From the NCBI GenBank assembly GCA_029204225.1, contig CM055100.1:47506516-47570515 (forward strand): DNA of 64,000 nucleotides. Direction: 5' to 3'. The position numbers and the translations under genes are program-made. This DNA is from Diphasiastrum complanatum. Lineage: Eukaryota > Streptophyta > Lycopodiopsida > Lycopodiales > Lycopodiaceae. The notes under the pieces were generated by a model. That model was not told the origin of the DNA, did not search any database, and saw nothing but the letters and a program-made list of their open reading frames with translations. Every line of letters begins with the position of its first letter. Within the stretch, counting starts at the first letter, position 1. Shown in pieces: positions 22,601-33,829 of this stretch.

Positions 22601-25600
22601 CTAATCTAGTTCAAACTTTTTCTATTCCAGACCTACTTCCTAGTATAGAAAAGCTTCATAGTGTGCTTGTTTCTGAGGAGAGTAGAATGCTTCATATCAA
22701 GAATAGGATTGGTTCCTTATCTTTGAATGATCGTGTTGAAAAAGCTACTTTTCTTTTAAAGGCAAGAAGAAGAAGTTCACATCCAAGAAGACCCAAGATA
22801 TGGAGGTCGAGAGCAAGGATGGAGCATCAAGTTCCAAAGGCAAGAGCAAGAAGGACAAGAAGAAGCTAAAGTGTTTCTTTTGTGGTAAGAAATGACACTT
22901 TGCATCCGAGTGCTACAAGAAGAAGAATGCCCAAGCGAAGGACAATCATGGCAACCTTGTGCTTGAGGAGGAGGATGAATGCAACTTATCTTTGATGGCT
23001 TCCTTAACACAAACATCTAATCACAACACATGGTGGATTGGTAGTGGGGCTAGCTCCCACATGACTCACCAAAAGACTACTTTTCTACTTTACTATCTTA
23101 CAATAATTCTAAGAAGTTTATCTTCACTGCAAGTGATCAAGAGTGTGAGATTGTAGTAATTGGATCCATTCCATTGTGTCTTGGATCATCTAAGAAAGTA
23201 GATCTAGACAATGTTCTTTATGTACCTTCTATTACAGAGAACTTGTTAAGTGTTGAACAACTTATGGATAGTGGATTCGAGTACATTTCAAGCATGGAGC
23301 ATGTTCCATCTTGAAGAATGATAAATTTATTGCTAATGGTCTTAAGCATGGAAGGTTATTCAAGTTGGATGCTAATGTGATGGTTGGAAGTGTGAACATG
23401 GCAAGGGAGGAGCTCACTCAAGTGGAATTGTGGCACAAGAGGTTAGGCCTTCCTTACTTCAAGGCTATGGAGACCATGGTGACAAAGGAGCTTGCAATTG
23501 GACTTCCCAAGGCCATATCCAAGTGTGGCAAGCATTGTGAAGCTTGTGGACTCTCCAAATCTCATAAGCAACCTTTCAAGAGATCTTTGACAAGATCTAA
23601 CTCTCCTTTTGACAAGATCTAACTCTTCTCTTGATCTTATCCACTTGGATGTTCACTCATTTTCACATGAATCTAATGGTGGAGCTTTTATGTATGTCAC
23701 TTTTATTGATGATAAATCAAGATACTCTTGGCTTTACCTCTTGTCTAAGAAAAGTGAAGTATTTGAGTCCTTTGTGAAGTCTAAATCTCTTGTAGAAAAG
23801 CAACTTAATCCTAGCTTGAAAGTATTAAGATGTGATAATGGAGGGGAGTACATCTCTAATAGTATGAAAGAGTTTTGTGAAACTAATGGCATTAGGAGAG
23901 AGTTGACATGCACATACACTCCTCAACAAAATAGAGTGGTCGAGAGGAAAAATAGAACACTATGAAAGTGTGCTAAAGCATTAAGATTAGATGCATCTCT
24001 TTCTATTTCATTTTGGGGAGAAACTATTTTATGTGCTATGTAATAGAATGACTAATAGTGCCATTGAAAGACTCACACCTTTTGAAGCATTGTATGGCAA
24101 AAAGCCAAATCTTAGTGATTTGAAGATTTTTGGATGTATTTGTTATGTACACATTCCTTTAGAAGTAAGGAAGAAGGAGGATGCTACTTCATTTAAAGGC
24201 ATCTTCATTGGTTATAGTGAAAATTGTAAAGCTTATATGATATTTGATCCTATTACCAAGAAAATTGTTGTAAGTAGAGATGTACTTTTTGATGAATCTC
24301 TCCATGTCAAAGAGAAGGTGCTTTCCAACAACACTCTTCTTATCAATGATCATGCTATGGCCAAGGAGGAGCTTCAAGGAGGATCTTGCTGAAGATCCAA
24401 AGGAGCCAAGAAGATCAACACTGATGAAAGCCGAGCCAACAAGGCTCACTTATAGTGACAGAGGGCAACAAAGGGAAGGTTCTCAACTACACACCTCTTA
24501 TTCTTTCTTGACTACTATGCTTGAAGAACCAATTTGTTTTGAAGAAGCAATTAAGTCTCAAAGTTGGAAGAATGCTATGCAAGTAGTGTTTGATGCTTTG
24601 TTGAAAAATCAAACTTGGGATCTTGTTGATCTACCTTATGGAAAGAAGCCTCTTACTTGTAAATGGATATATAGATTAAAATATAATCAAGATGGTTCCA
24701 TTCATAAGTATAAAGCTAGACTTGTAGCAAAAGGATTTTTGCAAGTCAAAGGCATAGATTATGATGAAACCTTTGCTCATGTTGCAAAGTTTATAACCAT
24801 TACATTGATCATATGTCTTGCTACTTACTTCAAATGGGAGCTCTTTTAAATTGATGTGACAAATGCTTTCTTGAATGGATTCTTGGAAGAGGAAATTTAC
24901 ATGTGCCAACTCGAGGGCTTCATCAAAGATGCAGAAGAAGACAAAGTGTGCTTTTTGAAGAAGAGTCTTTATGGACTCAAGCAAGCACCTAAAGCTTGGT
25001 ACTCTAGGTTGCATTCTTATCTTATTTCCATATTGGATTTGTTGTAAGTTCTTATGAACCATCATTGTACTACAAATTTAATGATGGAAAGATTATCATT
25101 TTGGTTTTATATGTTGATGATATAATTCTCACAGAAAATGATCTTCATGGCATTAGAGATGTAAAAATTTCATATGTCAATATAAGTATGCTAGATCCAT
25201 CTTAGAAAAGTTTGGCATGAAGGATTGTAAAGGAGTTGAAACTCCCATGGAATTAAATGTGAAAGTTTTGAAGGAAAGTGATGAAGCTTCCTTTGAGAAA
25301 ATCACTAACTATAGGAAACTTATTGGTTCTTTGATCTATTTCACCATCACTAGACCAGATCTTAGCTTTTGTGTTGGCAAATTGAGTCAATACATGCAAA
25401 CTCCACTAATATGTCATTGGAAAAGTGCCAAAAGAGTGTTAAGGTACATCTCAGCTACAAGAAAGTTTGGCATTGTGTATCAAGGGACTAATATTCGTTT
25501 GAGAGCATACTCGGACTCAGATTTTGTAGGTGACAAAGTGGATAGAGGATCCACAAGTGTTTTTGCTTCATTATTATGTGAAGGAGTTATATCTTGGCTT

Positions 25601-25645
25601 TTCAAAAAGCAAGATACCATCTCACTTTCATCAACCGAAGCTACT
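22600..25645 (+). pseudogene. Copia B gag-pol remnant
   Basis: Remnant polyprotein of a copia element. The gag zinc knuckle near 22872-22915 reads CFFCGKK*HFASEC, with a stop inside it. The protease motif at about 23037 is GSGAS instead of the usual DSGA, so the catalytic Asp is lost. The integrase part includes the GAG-pre-integrase ELWHKRLG and CEACGLSKSHK, then LRCDNGGEY and YTPQQN..VERKN. A short direct repeat of GACAAGATCTAACTCT (about 23588-23626) shifts the frame just before the integrase core. Reverse transcriptase follows: [32 protein letters not shown] and the active site YVDDIILT (about 25110). RNase H (DSDFVGD, SLSSTEA) breaks off at the inverted LTR copy near 25645. Not functional. 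Confidence 0.85.
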
Positions 25646-26075
25646 GATTCATTAGATCTGGCACGTGTGAGATCCCTAGTCATCTTTGGTTCGATCGATC
25701 ACATCAAACTTTGCACATGGTCCATGACTTCCATGATTTAAGGCACCTCCTTGATTTTAGGTAATTCTCCTAACTTATAGAAATTTTAAACAAAAAATCT
25801 TCTACAAGCCTAAACTTGACTTCTACTGATTTTTCCACATGTGTGAGCAGACCTTAACACATGGGAGATCAATCCTAAACTCATGATTGCAACACATTCT
25901 ACCAATAGAAAGGTGCCATATGGCATATAGCTAGAAAACTAGATTTTGGCCATTTTAGCCACTAGATCTCAAATCAAATGATATGTACATACTAGAGGAT
26001 TGATCTAAATGATATATGCATTTAGCTCACATGTGGGAACAGGATCCACACATGTGTAATTATGATATGTACATG
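25646..26075 (-). repeat. Inverted partial LTR of copia B family
   Basis: The reverse complement matches about 22046-22475 along nearly its whole length. It starts inside the end of RNase H and runs up to the truncated family A copy. It lacks the TATA-bearing part. It may be the upstream LTR portion of a second, minus-strand B element, or the product of an inversion. Confidence 0.75.
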
Positions 26076-27131
26076 ACAGTAAACGGGCAAAATCTGTGAG
26101 ATAGAATTCACGGAGCTGCTGAAGGACTAATCTTAATGAGATCTAGCCTCAGTGAAGTCGGCGAATTCTAGGACAAAGATTTTGATGAGAAATAAGGGAT
26201 TTTGATAGTATATCAGGCTGTTTTCTCAAAATCTGACTGTGGTCAGAATTTGTGGAGGTGATAAAATGAAAGATCAGGGTCTGTTAGGGCTACAGACAGA
26301 CTGACAAATTTCGATATACCTTTTTGGCTGTGAAAAAGGTCACTTGGGTCACTTCTTTTGAAGAAAATGCCCAAGTTGACTCTTTTGTTGCTTCCCCTTG
26401 GTTTGAGAAGTTGTTCTGCAGCTCCTGTAGGACCTGGAGAGACGACCCGTGCTGTTTGTTGGTAGATAGAGATAAGCACACAAGCAAACATACAACACGA
26501 AAGCAAAAAACAAAAGAAAAAGGAGAAGAAGCTAGGTAGAAAAATACTTAAAAAGCGGCAACGACGCCAATGTTGGAAGTATTTCTAGTGTGCGCGGTGG
26601 CTAGATCTACTTACAAGTGTAGTATAGGGATGTAGAGATTCGTCCACTTTCTAAGTTTCTATCAAGATTCAAACAGAAATGCAAAACTAAGAAGTAATGA
26701 CGGAAGCCTCAAGCTATGCACCTTTCCAAAGGGAACACAAATGACATAGAATGATAATTCTCCAAAATAGAGAGCAAGATAGCTTAATCTCAAAAATACC
26801 TCTCCTTTTATGGCAAGGAGGGTCTTCCATAAGGTGTCTACTAACTTATGGGACTAATCTGTTTCTAGCTTTTCAAAAACTTCTAACTTATGATTTAGAA
26901 CTTCAAATTTCTTAACTTAGAAAAACTTAAGATAGAATATTTCTAATCTTAAGTTTCCTAAGTCTAAGTTCTAAATCTAAGTTTAAGCTATTTTATTATT
27001 ATTTAAGCTTCTACTCACATGCCATGGCTTGAAGTTTATTGACAGATACTCATACGTGGTCTTACAAAACACATGCCACGGAGTTTTTTTATTATTTTTT
27101 TATTTTCTCTGTGTTAGCACAGTTGCTAGCA
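26076..27131 (-). mobile_element. Family A copy 4, inverted and truncated (LTR plus leader)
   Basis: On the minus strand an LTR (27131-26571) is followed by TTGGCGTCGTTGCCGC, a better match to the tRNA-Asp-type primer site than in copy 1, and then by about 450 bp of the family leader. The rest of the element is absent. Short ORFs here are antisense shadows. Confidence 0.8.
26571..27131 (-). repeat. Family A LTR 4 lacking the hairpin block
   Basis: Starts TGCTAGCAACTGTGC and ends ATACTTCCAACA on the minus strand. Compared with LTR 3, about 230-240 bp are missing between GCATAGCTTGAG and GCTTCCGTCATT (junction near 26706). This removes both hairpins and the TCGGGCCTCCTCTTGCC stretch. Confidence 0.75.
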
Positions 27132-27149
27132 ATAGATTTGTTAGGTTCA

Positions 27150-27172
27150 AACACACGTGCGCGTGCGTGTGT

Positions 27173-27209
<37 letters not shown>

Positions 27210-27229
27210 TGTGTGTGTGCGTGTGCGTG

Positions 27230-27297
<68 letters not shown>

Positions 27298-27310
27298 GTG
27301 TGTGCGCACC
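27150..27310. repeat. Compound (AC)n-(GT)n/(GC GT)n microsatellite, self-complementary
   Basis: An AC run (27171-27206) is followed directly by GT/GCGT runs (27207-27296), so the two halves are complementary, and a short CGTGCGCGTGCGTGTG lead-in precedes them. Alternating purine-pyrimidine throughout. Every ORF reported through it is a repeat artefact. Confidence 0.95.
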
Positions 27311-27984
27311 GTGCATGCAACGAGTTGGTCTAAATTACGATTCACAAGACATGTCAAATGCTAAGTATCTTGTAGTAAATTTAACAAAGAAAAGAAAATT
27401 TGCATAGACATTTGTTAAAATATGTTCTATCAAACTGTGACTCTAGCAATTTTTGACGTGCTTTTAATTTTTCTGGGAAACAAATGGAATCACAAATTTC
27501 ACACAATGTGATAGCTATGATAGGCATGATGGTGAAGTTGTTTGTTGACATTCTCCACCCTTCAAAAAATGTGATAAGTGCAATATAATACAATCATGGG
27601 TCGTTCTAGTCAGAAAATGATATACTTGTGATATGATGTGTGATAGGTGCGATAAAATACAATAGCTGCCTCCAGGAAAATGTGATAGTGAAGTAGTCGT
27701 GTGCCTTTGGATAATAATGACAACAACATGCAATAGTGAAGGTAGGGTACCAGATCGAATAAATCTCTTGAAGAATGGATAATCTCTAAAAAGGATAAAT
27801 TACTATATATTTAAAGTCCATCTTTGACAAGTTCAACAGTTTGACAACAATAGTCTAGATTTTGAACTATATTTCTATTAGACATTTGCAGTTTATAGCT
27901 TAAGTGGCAAAGTCTTTGATGTAGTAATAGATTTCTATTTACTTATGTAGACTATGAAGAGCTTGATGATTACTTGAATTCACA
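27311..27984. other. Non-coding, with loose GTGATA repeats
   Basis: GTGATAAGTGCAATATAATACAAT (near 27570) and GTGATAGGTGCGATAAAATACAAT (near 27640) are related words, with weaker copies around them. No gene is recognised. Confidence 0.5.
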
Positions 27985-28690
27985 ATGATTCAATCTATAA
28001 AGCAAACTTTGCCGGCACTGGCCATGATTTACGCTGTTAAGAAGTTTCGACATTATTTGATGGCCACACATTTTGTATTTTATACAGACCATCAACCCTT
28101 GCTATATCTTGTTAATAAAACTTGCAACACAGGGAGAATCACTCGTTGATTACTTTTGTTATTGGAGTTTGATTCCTGGATAGTGGTTCGCAAGGGAAGG
28201 CAGCAATATATGGCAAATAATGTGTCGCAAATCAAGGAAAAGGAAACTGTAGCCCTACCTGATGATGAGCTACCTGATGCTACCTTGTTCTACATTGATA
28301 CTATACCAGAATGGGCCGCATATATAGTTGAATATCTAATGCGAGGCCAACCGGATAAGACTTTACCCAAGGCGGAACAACGAAAATTGATTCTAAAGGC
28401 TAGAGCTTATCAGCGGATTGTCGGCCAGTTGTATCGAAGAGGACCAGATGGTATTCGTTGAAGGTGTATTCTTCCACAAAAGTCCACCCAGATTATTTCA
28501 ATTTCACATGAAAGCATGGGTGGTGGTAATTTTTTGCATCCGACATTACAGTTCGCAAGATCCTACAATCAGGATGCTGGTGGCCAACGATTCATAAAGA
28601 TATGGATGAATACTTGAAGAAATGCGGTGTGTGCCAAAGAGCTAGGAGGCCGACAAGGCTAAACTATGATCTTTTACATCCAGTTCCAAG
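27985..28690 (+). pseudogene. Gypsy RNase H - integrase zinc-finger fragment
   Basis: The conceptual reading gives the end of a Ty3/gypsy RNase H (AVKKFRHYLMATHFVFYTDHQPLLYL, at about 28030-28110, written here only in part as family words) followed by a connection resembling the usual EFDF..VVR.G domain. A linker and an integrase HHCC-type region follow (ISHESMGGG and C.KCGVCQRA-like words near 28500-28650). It contains stops at about 28147 and 28461 and several frame changes. Both ends are missing. It is unrelated in position to the larger gypsy elements E and G. Confidence 0.7.
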
Positions 28691-29018
28691 CTTTGTTTCC
28701 GAGTCTCACAATGCCATGGTCAATCAGTAAATTATCAATATCAAACTCACAAAAGACTTGAAAGGACTTATACCATTCACGTTTCAAATGCGGAAAAAAA
28801 GTCCAACCAAACACAATTTGCTCAAAGATGTCATCAATGTAACCAAAAATATGAAGTAAAGTCTCATAATAAAGTTGCTTAGTGTTTATACTCTCAAAAC
28901 ATCTATTGTAATAACTTAAATGCAAAAGCATCTTTCCTTTCTCTTCTAACCACAAGTCATTGTCTACCAACTGCACTGACCTCCAATACTCCAAGATATT
29001 CAATTTCCTCTTGCACAT
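28674..29018 (-). CDS. Unrecognised 114-codon ORF
   Basis: An open frame on the minus strand, rich in aromatic residues (IFGYIDDIFEQIVFGW, FPHLKREWYKSFQVF) and without a signal peptide or clear membrane segment. It is long for chance in AT-rich DNA and has protein-like composition, but I recognise no family. It could be an exon or a captured gene fragment between the gypsy fragment and copia C. The Lys/Ser/Gly-rich stretch just upstream on the same strand (about 29110-29030) might belong to it. Confidence 0.25.
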   Translation of the reverse strand: MCKRKLNILEYWRSVQLVDNDLWLEEKGKMLLHLSYYNRCFESINTKQLYYETLLHIFGYIDDIFEQIVFGWTFFPHLKREWYKSFQVFCEFDIDNLLIDHGIVRLGNKAWNWM

Positions 29019-29529
29019 GGATCAATCATGGTAATTTCTAATAGGAAGACCCCTTGCCACCATTTTTTTGCCCCTCATTGCCTTTACTTGAAAAGTATTT
29101 CCTCTTCTTGCTGCCACTGTCTGATATTGTTGGATTTGTTTCCTCTACTCTCCTAAATCCCATTTTAATCTGCCTCCATTCATGCTGTATATTTACTCAT
29201 GTTGTCGCACAGTCTTCATATTAACATGCAAATTCTCACAAGCGAAGAAAAGACAAAAGAATCGTGACATTGTGTTTTCACACGTGTTCAGGTGACAACC
29301 AACGTTCACCTCAACAAAGGCTGATGTCGCACCCTTTTCATGCTCACCCCATGCAGCTGTGCTAACGGACTGCAGCCACCCACGATCTCCTGCAGACAGC
29401 ACATCCACCCTGTACTTTCTTCATTTGCACACTTGTAACATTATGTATATAGATACCGAATACCATTTGAGCATGACGTGTGATGAGTTCTGACGAAAAA
29501 GATGAGAAGAGAAGAGTATATGTAAATTA
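29019..29529. other. No gene recognised
   Basis: Mixed-composition DNA between the unknown minus-strand ORF and the probable left part of copia C. The ORF at 29193-29408 (minus) shows no domain. Confidence 0.5.
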
Positions 29530-31706
29530 GCATAGAAGCTTATTAGCGAGATAGACGAAGTAGATGCCTTGTGCATTGATTCTTTATTGTCAGTAATAAG
29601 GTTTCATTCCTTTACAAATCAAATAAACTTCGTAGAGCACGCTGTTTCATCTGCTATTGTCTTGTGCTTTAACGCATTATTGACATGTATACTTGATATA
29701 CTTAATCTGATAACAATTCTTTGTTCTGCGTTCAGATCTGTGTTAATATTGTTATGCTTATTATTCATTCTGTCTGACCTTTCCAGTTGCTCATTTTGGT
29801 AATAGACGACTAACATTTAGTCTTGTCTTTTGTGACTAATTATCAGTTGAGCACACTCTAGCTCCTCACGAATCATTCACGACACATAATTTGTCTTGCT
29901 ATTCGCGACAAATTATTCTTCTGACGCTTCATTTATTAATGTTTGGCTGCGTAATCAAGAATGACCATGATTTTCATCACTAACGTTCTACTCGTTCTGA
30001 TAGGCATAGTCATGCTTACAGAGAGAGTCGTATAGCTCGTTCGGCTACGCACAAACACTTTCTGTTCGAGTTCATTTCTAGTTCGTGTTTCGTTTCTCGT
30101 TCGTGTTTTGTTTCTCGTTTGTGTTCGTCTTACCCCTTTTTGAGCTAATTTTTGTTTCTCACACATTTCTACTCCCTCTCATCCCTCTCTCTCCCAACAT
30201 GGTACCAGAGCTATTTTCAAGCTTGATAAGCTTCCACAGTACAAGACTCTACTAGCCAATAGAGTAATTGTTTTCTTGTTCTGTATTTTCAGTATCAAAT
30301 TTTCATACTTAAGTCACTGATAGTTTCCCCTATCACTTAGACTAACTCTTCCACATGGATTCCCAAGGGAAAGCTAGTCCTATCATGGACAAGCTTGATG
30401 GAGCCAATTACCATCTCTAGAAATTTAAGATGAAAATTGTACTAATGGATAAAGAATTGTATGACTACAAGTGCAGAAGGGAAACCTGAAGCAGACGACG
30501 CAACAATCGCCAAATGGAAGCTGAAGGATGGAAAGCCTTTTGGACTGATCATCTTGAGCACACTATACGAAGTGTGAGATATAGCTTCCAAGCTACATCT
30601 CAGGAAGATATTCTACTCCCTCAAGATGACGAATGGTGATTCTCTGCAGAATCACAAATCAATTCAAGAACCTGCTAAGACAAATGGCCACTGTCAGATC
30701 TATCATAGACGATCAAGATGCAGTGATGCAGCTGCTTACAAGCTTGCCAAGCTCTTACGATAGCTGGGTGATGATCATCACGACTCATCCAAAATTGACT
30801 CTTTCGAGAGTCATTACTATGTTGTTGCAGGAAGACACGCGGAGGAACAAAGCCTCAAGTTCCTCAGCTGATTCTCATGCCTTGTACACTGACAAGAGCA
30901 TGACAAAGCAGAAGAAGAAGAAAGGCCCGAAGCAATCAAAGCAAGACCATAAACCAGCTTAGCACAAGGAACAGTCAAATCCGCAGACACAGAAGAAGCT
31001 GTCTTGCAGATACTACAAGCGAAACAACCACGAAATACAAGACTGTCGAATACTTCAAGTGAAGAACGACAGCAAGGGGTAGTCAACTCAAGTGGCAAAT
31101 GTAGTTGTAGAAGCTCCATAGCCTATTCAAGAAGCAGATCATGATGTCTTCATGACCAGCCATCAAGGAGCATCTGGCGACAGTTCTTGATTCTTGGATT
31201 CCAGAGCCACTCAGCAAATGACTAGCCTTATTGGTTGTTTTGAGTCCTATACACCTTACAGTACCCAAGAATATGTCCACCTTGGTGACAATAGCACACA
31301 AGCTATTAAAGGTGAAGGCACTGTAAGATTAAGCTTTGCTAATGATCAGTCTAAGCTACTCTCTAAAGTCCTTTATGTGACAAATTTACCTACGAATCTG
31401 CTCTCTGTAAGCAGAATCACTAATCTAGGACACATAGTAGAATTCGAATGTGATCAGTATAAACTAGTTGATAGGACAGGCAAGATCCTAGCACTCGGAA
31501 AGAGGCATGGATACTTGTACGAATTGAGTCATTGTTTTTCTGCCTCTAGTCAGGCTCTCAGTACTTCTATTCATTCAAATAAAGGTTTACTTTGGCATTA
31601 CAGACTTGTTCATTTAAATCATGTTGTTGTACAACGAATGTCTAGACAATCTATTGTTCTTGATCTCGACGATCCTCACGAAAAAGTCGAGTTACCTGTC
31701 TGTCAA
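29530..31706 (+). mobile_element. Copia element C, 5' half (LTR end, gag, protease)
   Basis: Left half of a Ty1/copia element split by insertion of element H. The LTR ends with CCAACA at 30199, followed by TGGTACCAGAGCT (30200-30212), a one-mismatch tRNA-iMet primer site. The left LTR end is not certain. An 18-bp unit (GTTCGTGTTTYGTTTCTC) is repeated about 2.5 times at 30081-30127 in the LTR. Coding sequence continues in frame at 52924 after the 5-bp duplication GTCAA. Confidence 0.8.
30355..31706 (+). pseudogene. Copia C gag and protease
   Basis: Gag starts MDSQGKASPIMDKLDGANYH at 30355. The conserved Trp of NYHLWKFKMK is a TAG stop. Frameshifts near 30470-30640 lead to the UBN2-type part (SSYDSWVMIITTHPKLTLSRV, 30740-30830) and a knuckle-like CRYYKRNNHEIQDC near 31003. 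The protease reads DSRATQQMT at about 31195, where the usual Gly of DSGA is Arg. The GAG-pre-integrase region (LLWHYRLVHLNH, 31590) ends at ELPVCQ, where element H interrupts it. Confidence 0.8.
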
Positions 31707-32851
31707 TGTTGGCTGATTCTGTCGAATCCCCAAGATACTCGGACAGAGCAACTCAAGAGCACCTCTCACCTTAGACTGAGGAGGTCTCCGAGAAGACGAG
31801 ACTAATGAAGATTGAGAGCCGAGTATGAGAGCTGCGAAATACTAGTTAGTAATGACAAGTAAAAACTGTGTAAGCCTCATGGTGAATCCCGGAAGATGGA
31901 ATGACCATGTAGGAACTAGTATTTCTAGGCAAATGTAAGAAATGCAAGTAGACCCCTCTTAAAAAAAGTATAGTGAGCCACCTTTTGATGGTGACCTCTA
32001 GTGGAGAGCATTATTTCACTTGTAATTTGTGAAATGTGAAAATTCCACTAGGATGCCACCTAAGGAGCTCTCTTGCTTATTTAAGAGGAGCTTTTTGCAT
32101 TGTATCTACTCCATGCTTAATAAGAAGATTTCCCATGAGTTTGATGCTACACTAAGCTCCTTGATCGTGATTGTTCTCTTGAGTGATGCCCCTATGATCA
32201 TGCCCATCCATTCATAATGTGTGTGGTTGTGGATTTAGAGTGGGTTAGTTTTCTTGCTTTCATAGTTGTGGATTAGATTTCATGTTTTCTTGTGGATTAA
32301 TGTAGGAGCCAGCATTCAAGTAAACTAAATAGGCTGGATCTATGGTGTGATTCTTGCATATCTCTGTACAATCTAGTTCTTGATGTTCTTGGGATGTCCA
32401 AGAATCAATGGACTGGTTGGTTTCTTGATTCTTGAACTTCTAACATGCTGTAGTTTAGTTCTTGTTTCTTGTTTATCAGTTTATGCAAATGTAGCTCAGT
32501 TCAGTGTAGTGTAGGCTCTGATTTCAATCCATTTTTAGAGTAAGTAGCAGTAGAAACTACTGAATGTTCATTGGTTTACATGCTAATCTGTGAATGAGCG
32601 TTCTAGGCTTGCATCTATGTAGAATGTAAGTGCGTTCAAGAGTGACGTCCCTGAGTAGTCCTCTGACAGGCAGGACATAAAAGAAAATACTACAACAAAA
32701 CTCTGTCCCTTCTACCTGGGTTGGCATCGTAAAATCAAAATTCTTGTAATGAATGCCATGAAGCCTGATAATAGGTAGAAACGGTTCTGAAAAAGTGGCC
32801 AGAAAGAACCGTAGAAACAACAGATCCTCTAGAGCAGGGGATCTGTTAACA
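31707..32851 (+). repeat. Element H left LTR (1145 bp)
   Basis: Nearly identical to the right LTR, but has about 100 bp (near 32367-32470) that the right copy lacks, and lacks about 20 bp that the right copy has near 52228. A TATA-like CTTATTTAAGAGG lies at about 32076. Ends are TGTTGG and TTAACA. Confidence 0.85.
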
Positions 32852-33089
32852 TTTGGCATTGTTGCCCATTGAACTCCAACACCCTCTACATCAGAAAACC
32901 CGCAATCTTGTCCACGCTCAGATCCCTGCAACAACATTCCAAATCTTTAAACAAATCTAAGCTCCTACACACTTTCCAGAGCCACATTGTTGGCTACATC
33001 ATTACCCAAATCCACGAGCTGTTAGCCTCGCCAATCACTTGTAAACAAACACTCTAACAGACATGGGTTTCCTTCACCACAAGCTCACG

Positions 33090-33440
33090 CTCCTCACGCT
33101 TGAAATCTCAACCGGAGCCCCAGTTTTGAATCTCAACCGACACAACCTGTCAGTTATCAACCAACAGCAAGTGTGCAATCTCAATTGACGGTCATCCATT
33201 ACATCTCGACCGATGGTGATCAATTGAAATCTCGACCGACGGTTTTCACTCAGATCTGAACCGACGACATTGCATCAGATCTCAACCGACGGCCTGCTAT
33301 CAGATCTCAACCGTCGCACATCACTCAGATGTCAACCGACGACATGCTATCAGATCTCAACCGATGCACATCACTTAGATCTCAACCGATGGCCTGCTAT
33401 CAGATCTCAATCGATGCACTGCTTCAAATCTCACCTGACG
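33090..33440. repeat. Minisatellite array 1 of element H (CTCAACCGACGG core)
   Basis: The core ATCTCAACCGACGG (with CCGATGG and CCGACGA variants) recurs about a dozen times at 24- to 33-bp spacing. It stays open in more than one frame (LNRRT, SQPT and ISTDG type peptides) because the unit is mostly a multiple of three. It lies between the primer site of H and the insertion point of gypsy E. Confidence 0.85.
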
Positions 33441-33829
33441 CAGTTCTATGTGTCCTAGACAGAAGCAGTTCCTTACCACTTCCACACATCGCATTTGCCC
33501 ATCTCAGCCGCATCAAACTGTAATTAGACTCCTTACGGCTACCCTTGACCACACTCACCACAACACACAGACTCCACCTCCACCCGTCCTAATCGCTTAC
33601 ACCCAAAGCACACCACCGCTCGCAGCATTCCATCGCAAATACTCGCAAATGGACCACCTCCACCTCCATCTGTTTCCGTCCCATTACACCACATTCACCC
33701 TGCAACGCACCCTAGTATCACCACAGTTGACTGCATTACCACCGCAGCTAATCGTATCCCCACTGCAACAGCTGCTTTCCATTCGTTCACCATAGAAACC
33801 GCAATCCACAGCAACTTGCTGTTGTAAAG

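Larger units (their letters stand above)
22032..25645 (+). mobile_element. Copia element B, decayed, with 5' LTR
   Basis: A Ty1/copia retrotransposon in the order gag knuckle, protease, integrase, reverse transcriptase, RNase H. Sequence similar to its LTR lies on the left in direct orientation (about 22032-22600) and again on the right, inverted (25646-26075). A TATA box (TATATATAG, 22499-22507) lies in the left copy. Numerous stops and frameshifts make it inactive. Confidence 0.8.

Noticed and set aside
27029-27407. Several ORFs of more than 70 codons on both strands rich in Thr-His and Cys-Val repeats
   Set aside because: They are translations of the AC/GT microsatellite and adjacent LTR 4, open only because the dinucleotide repeat has no stops.
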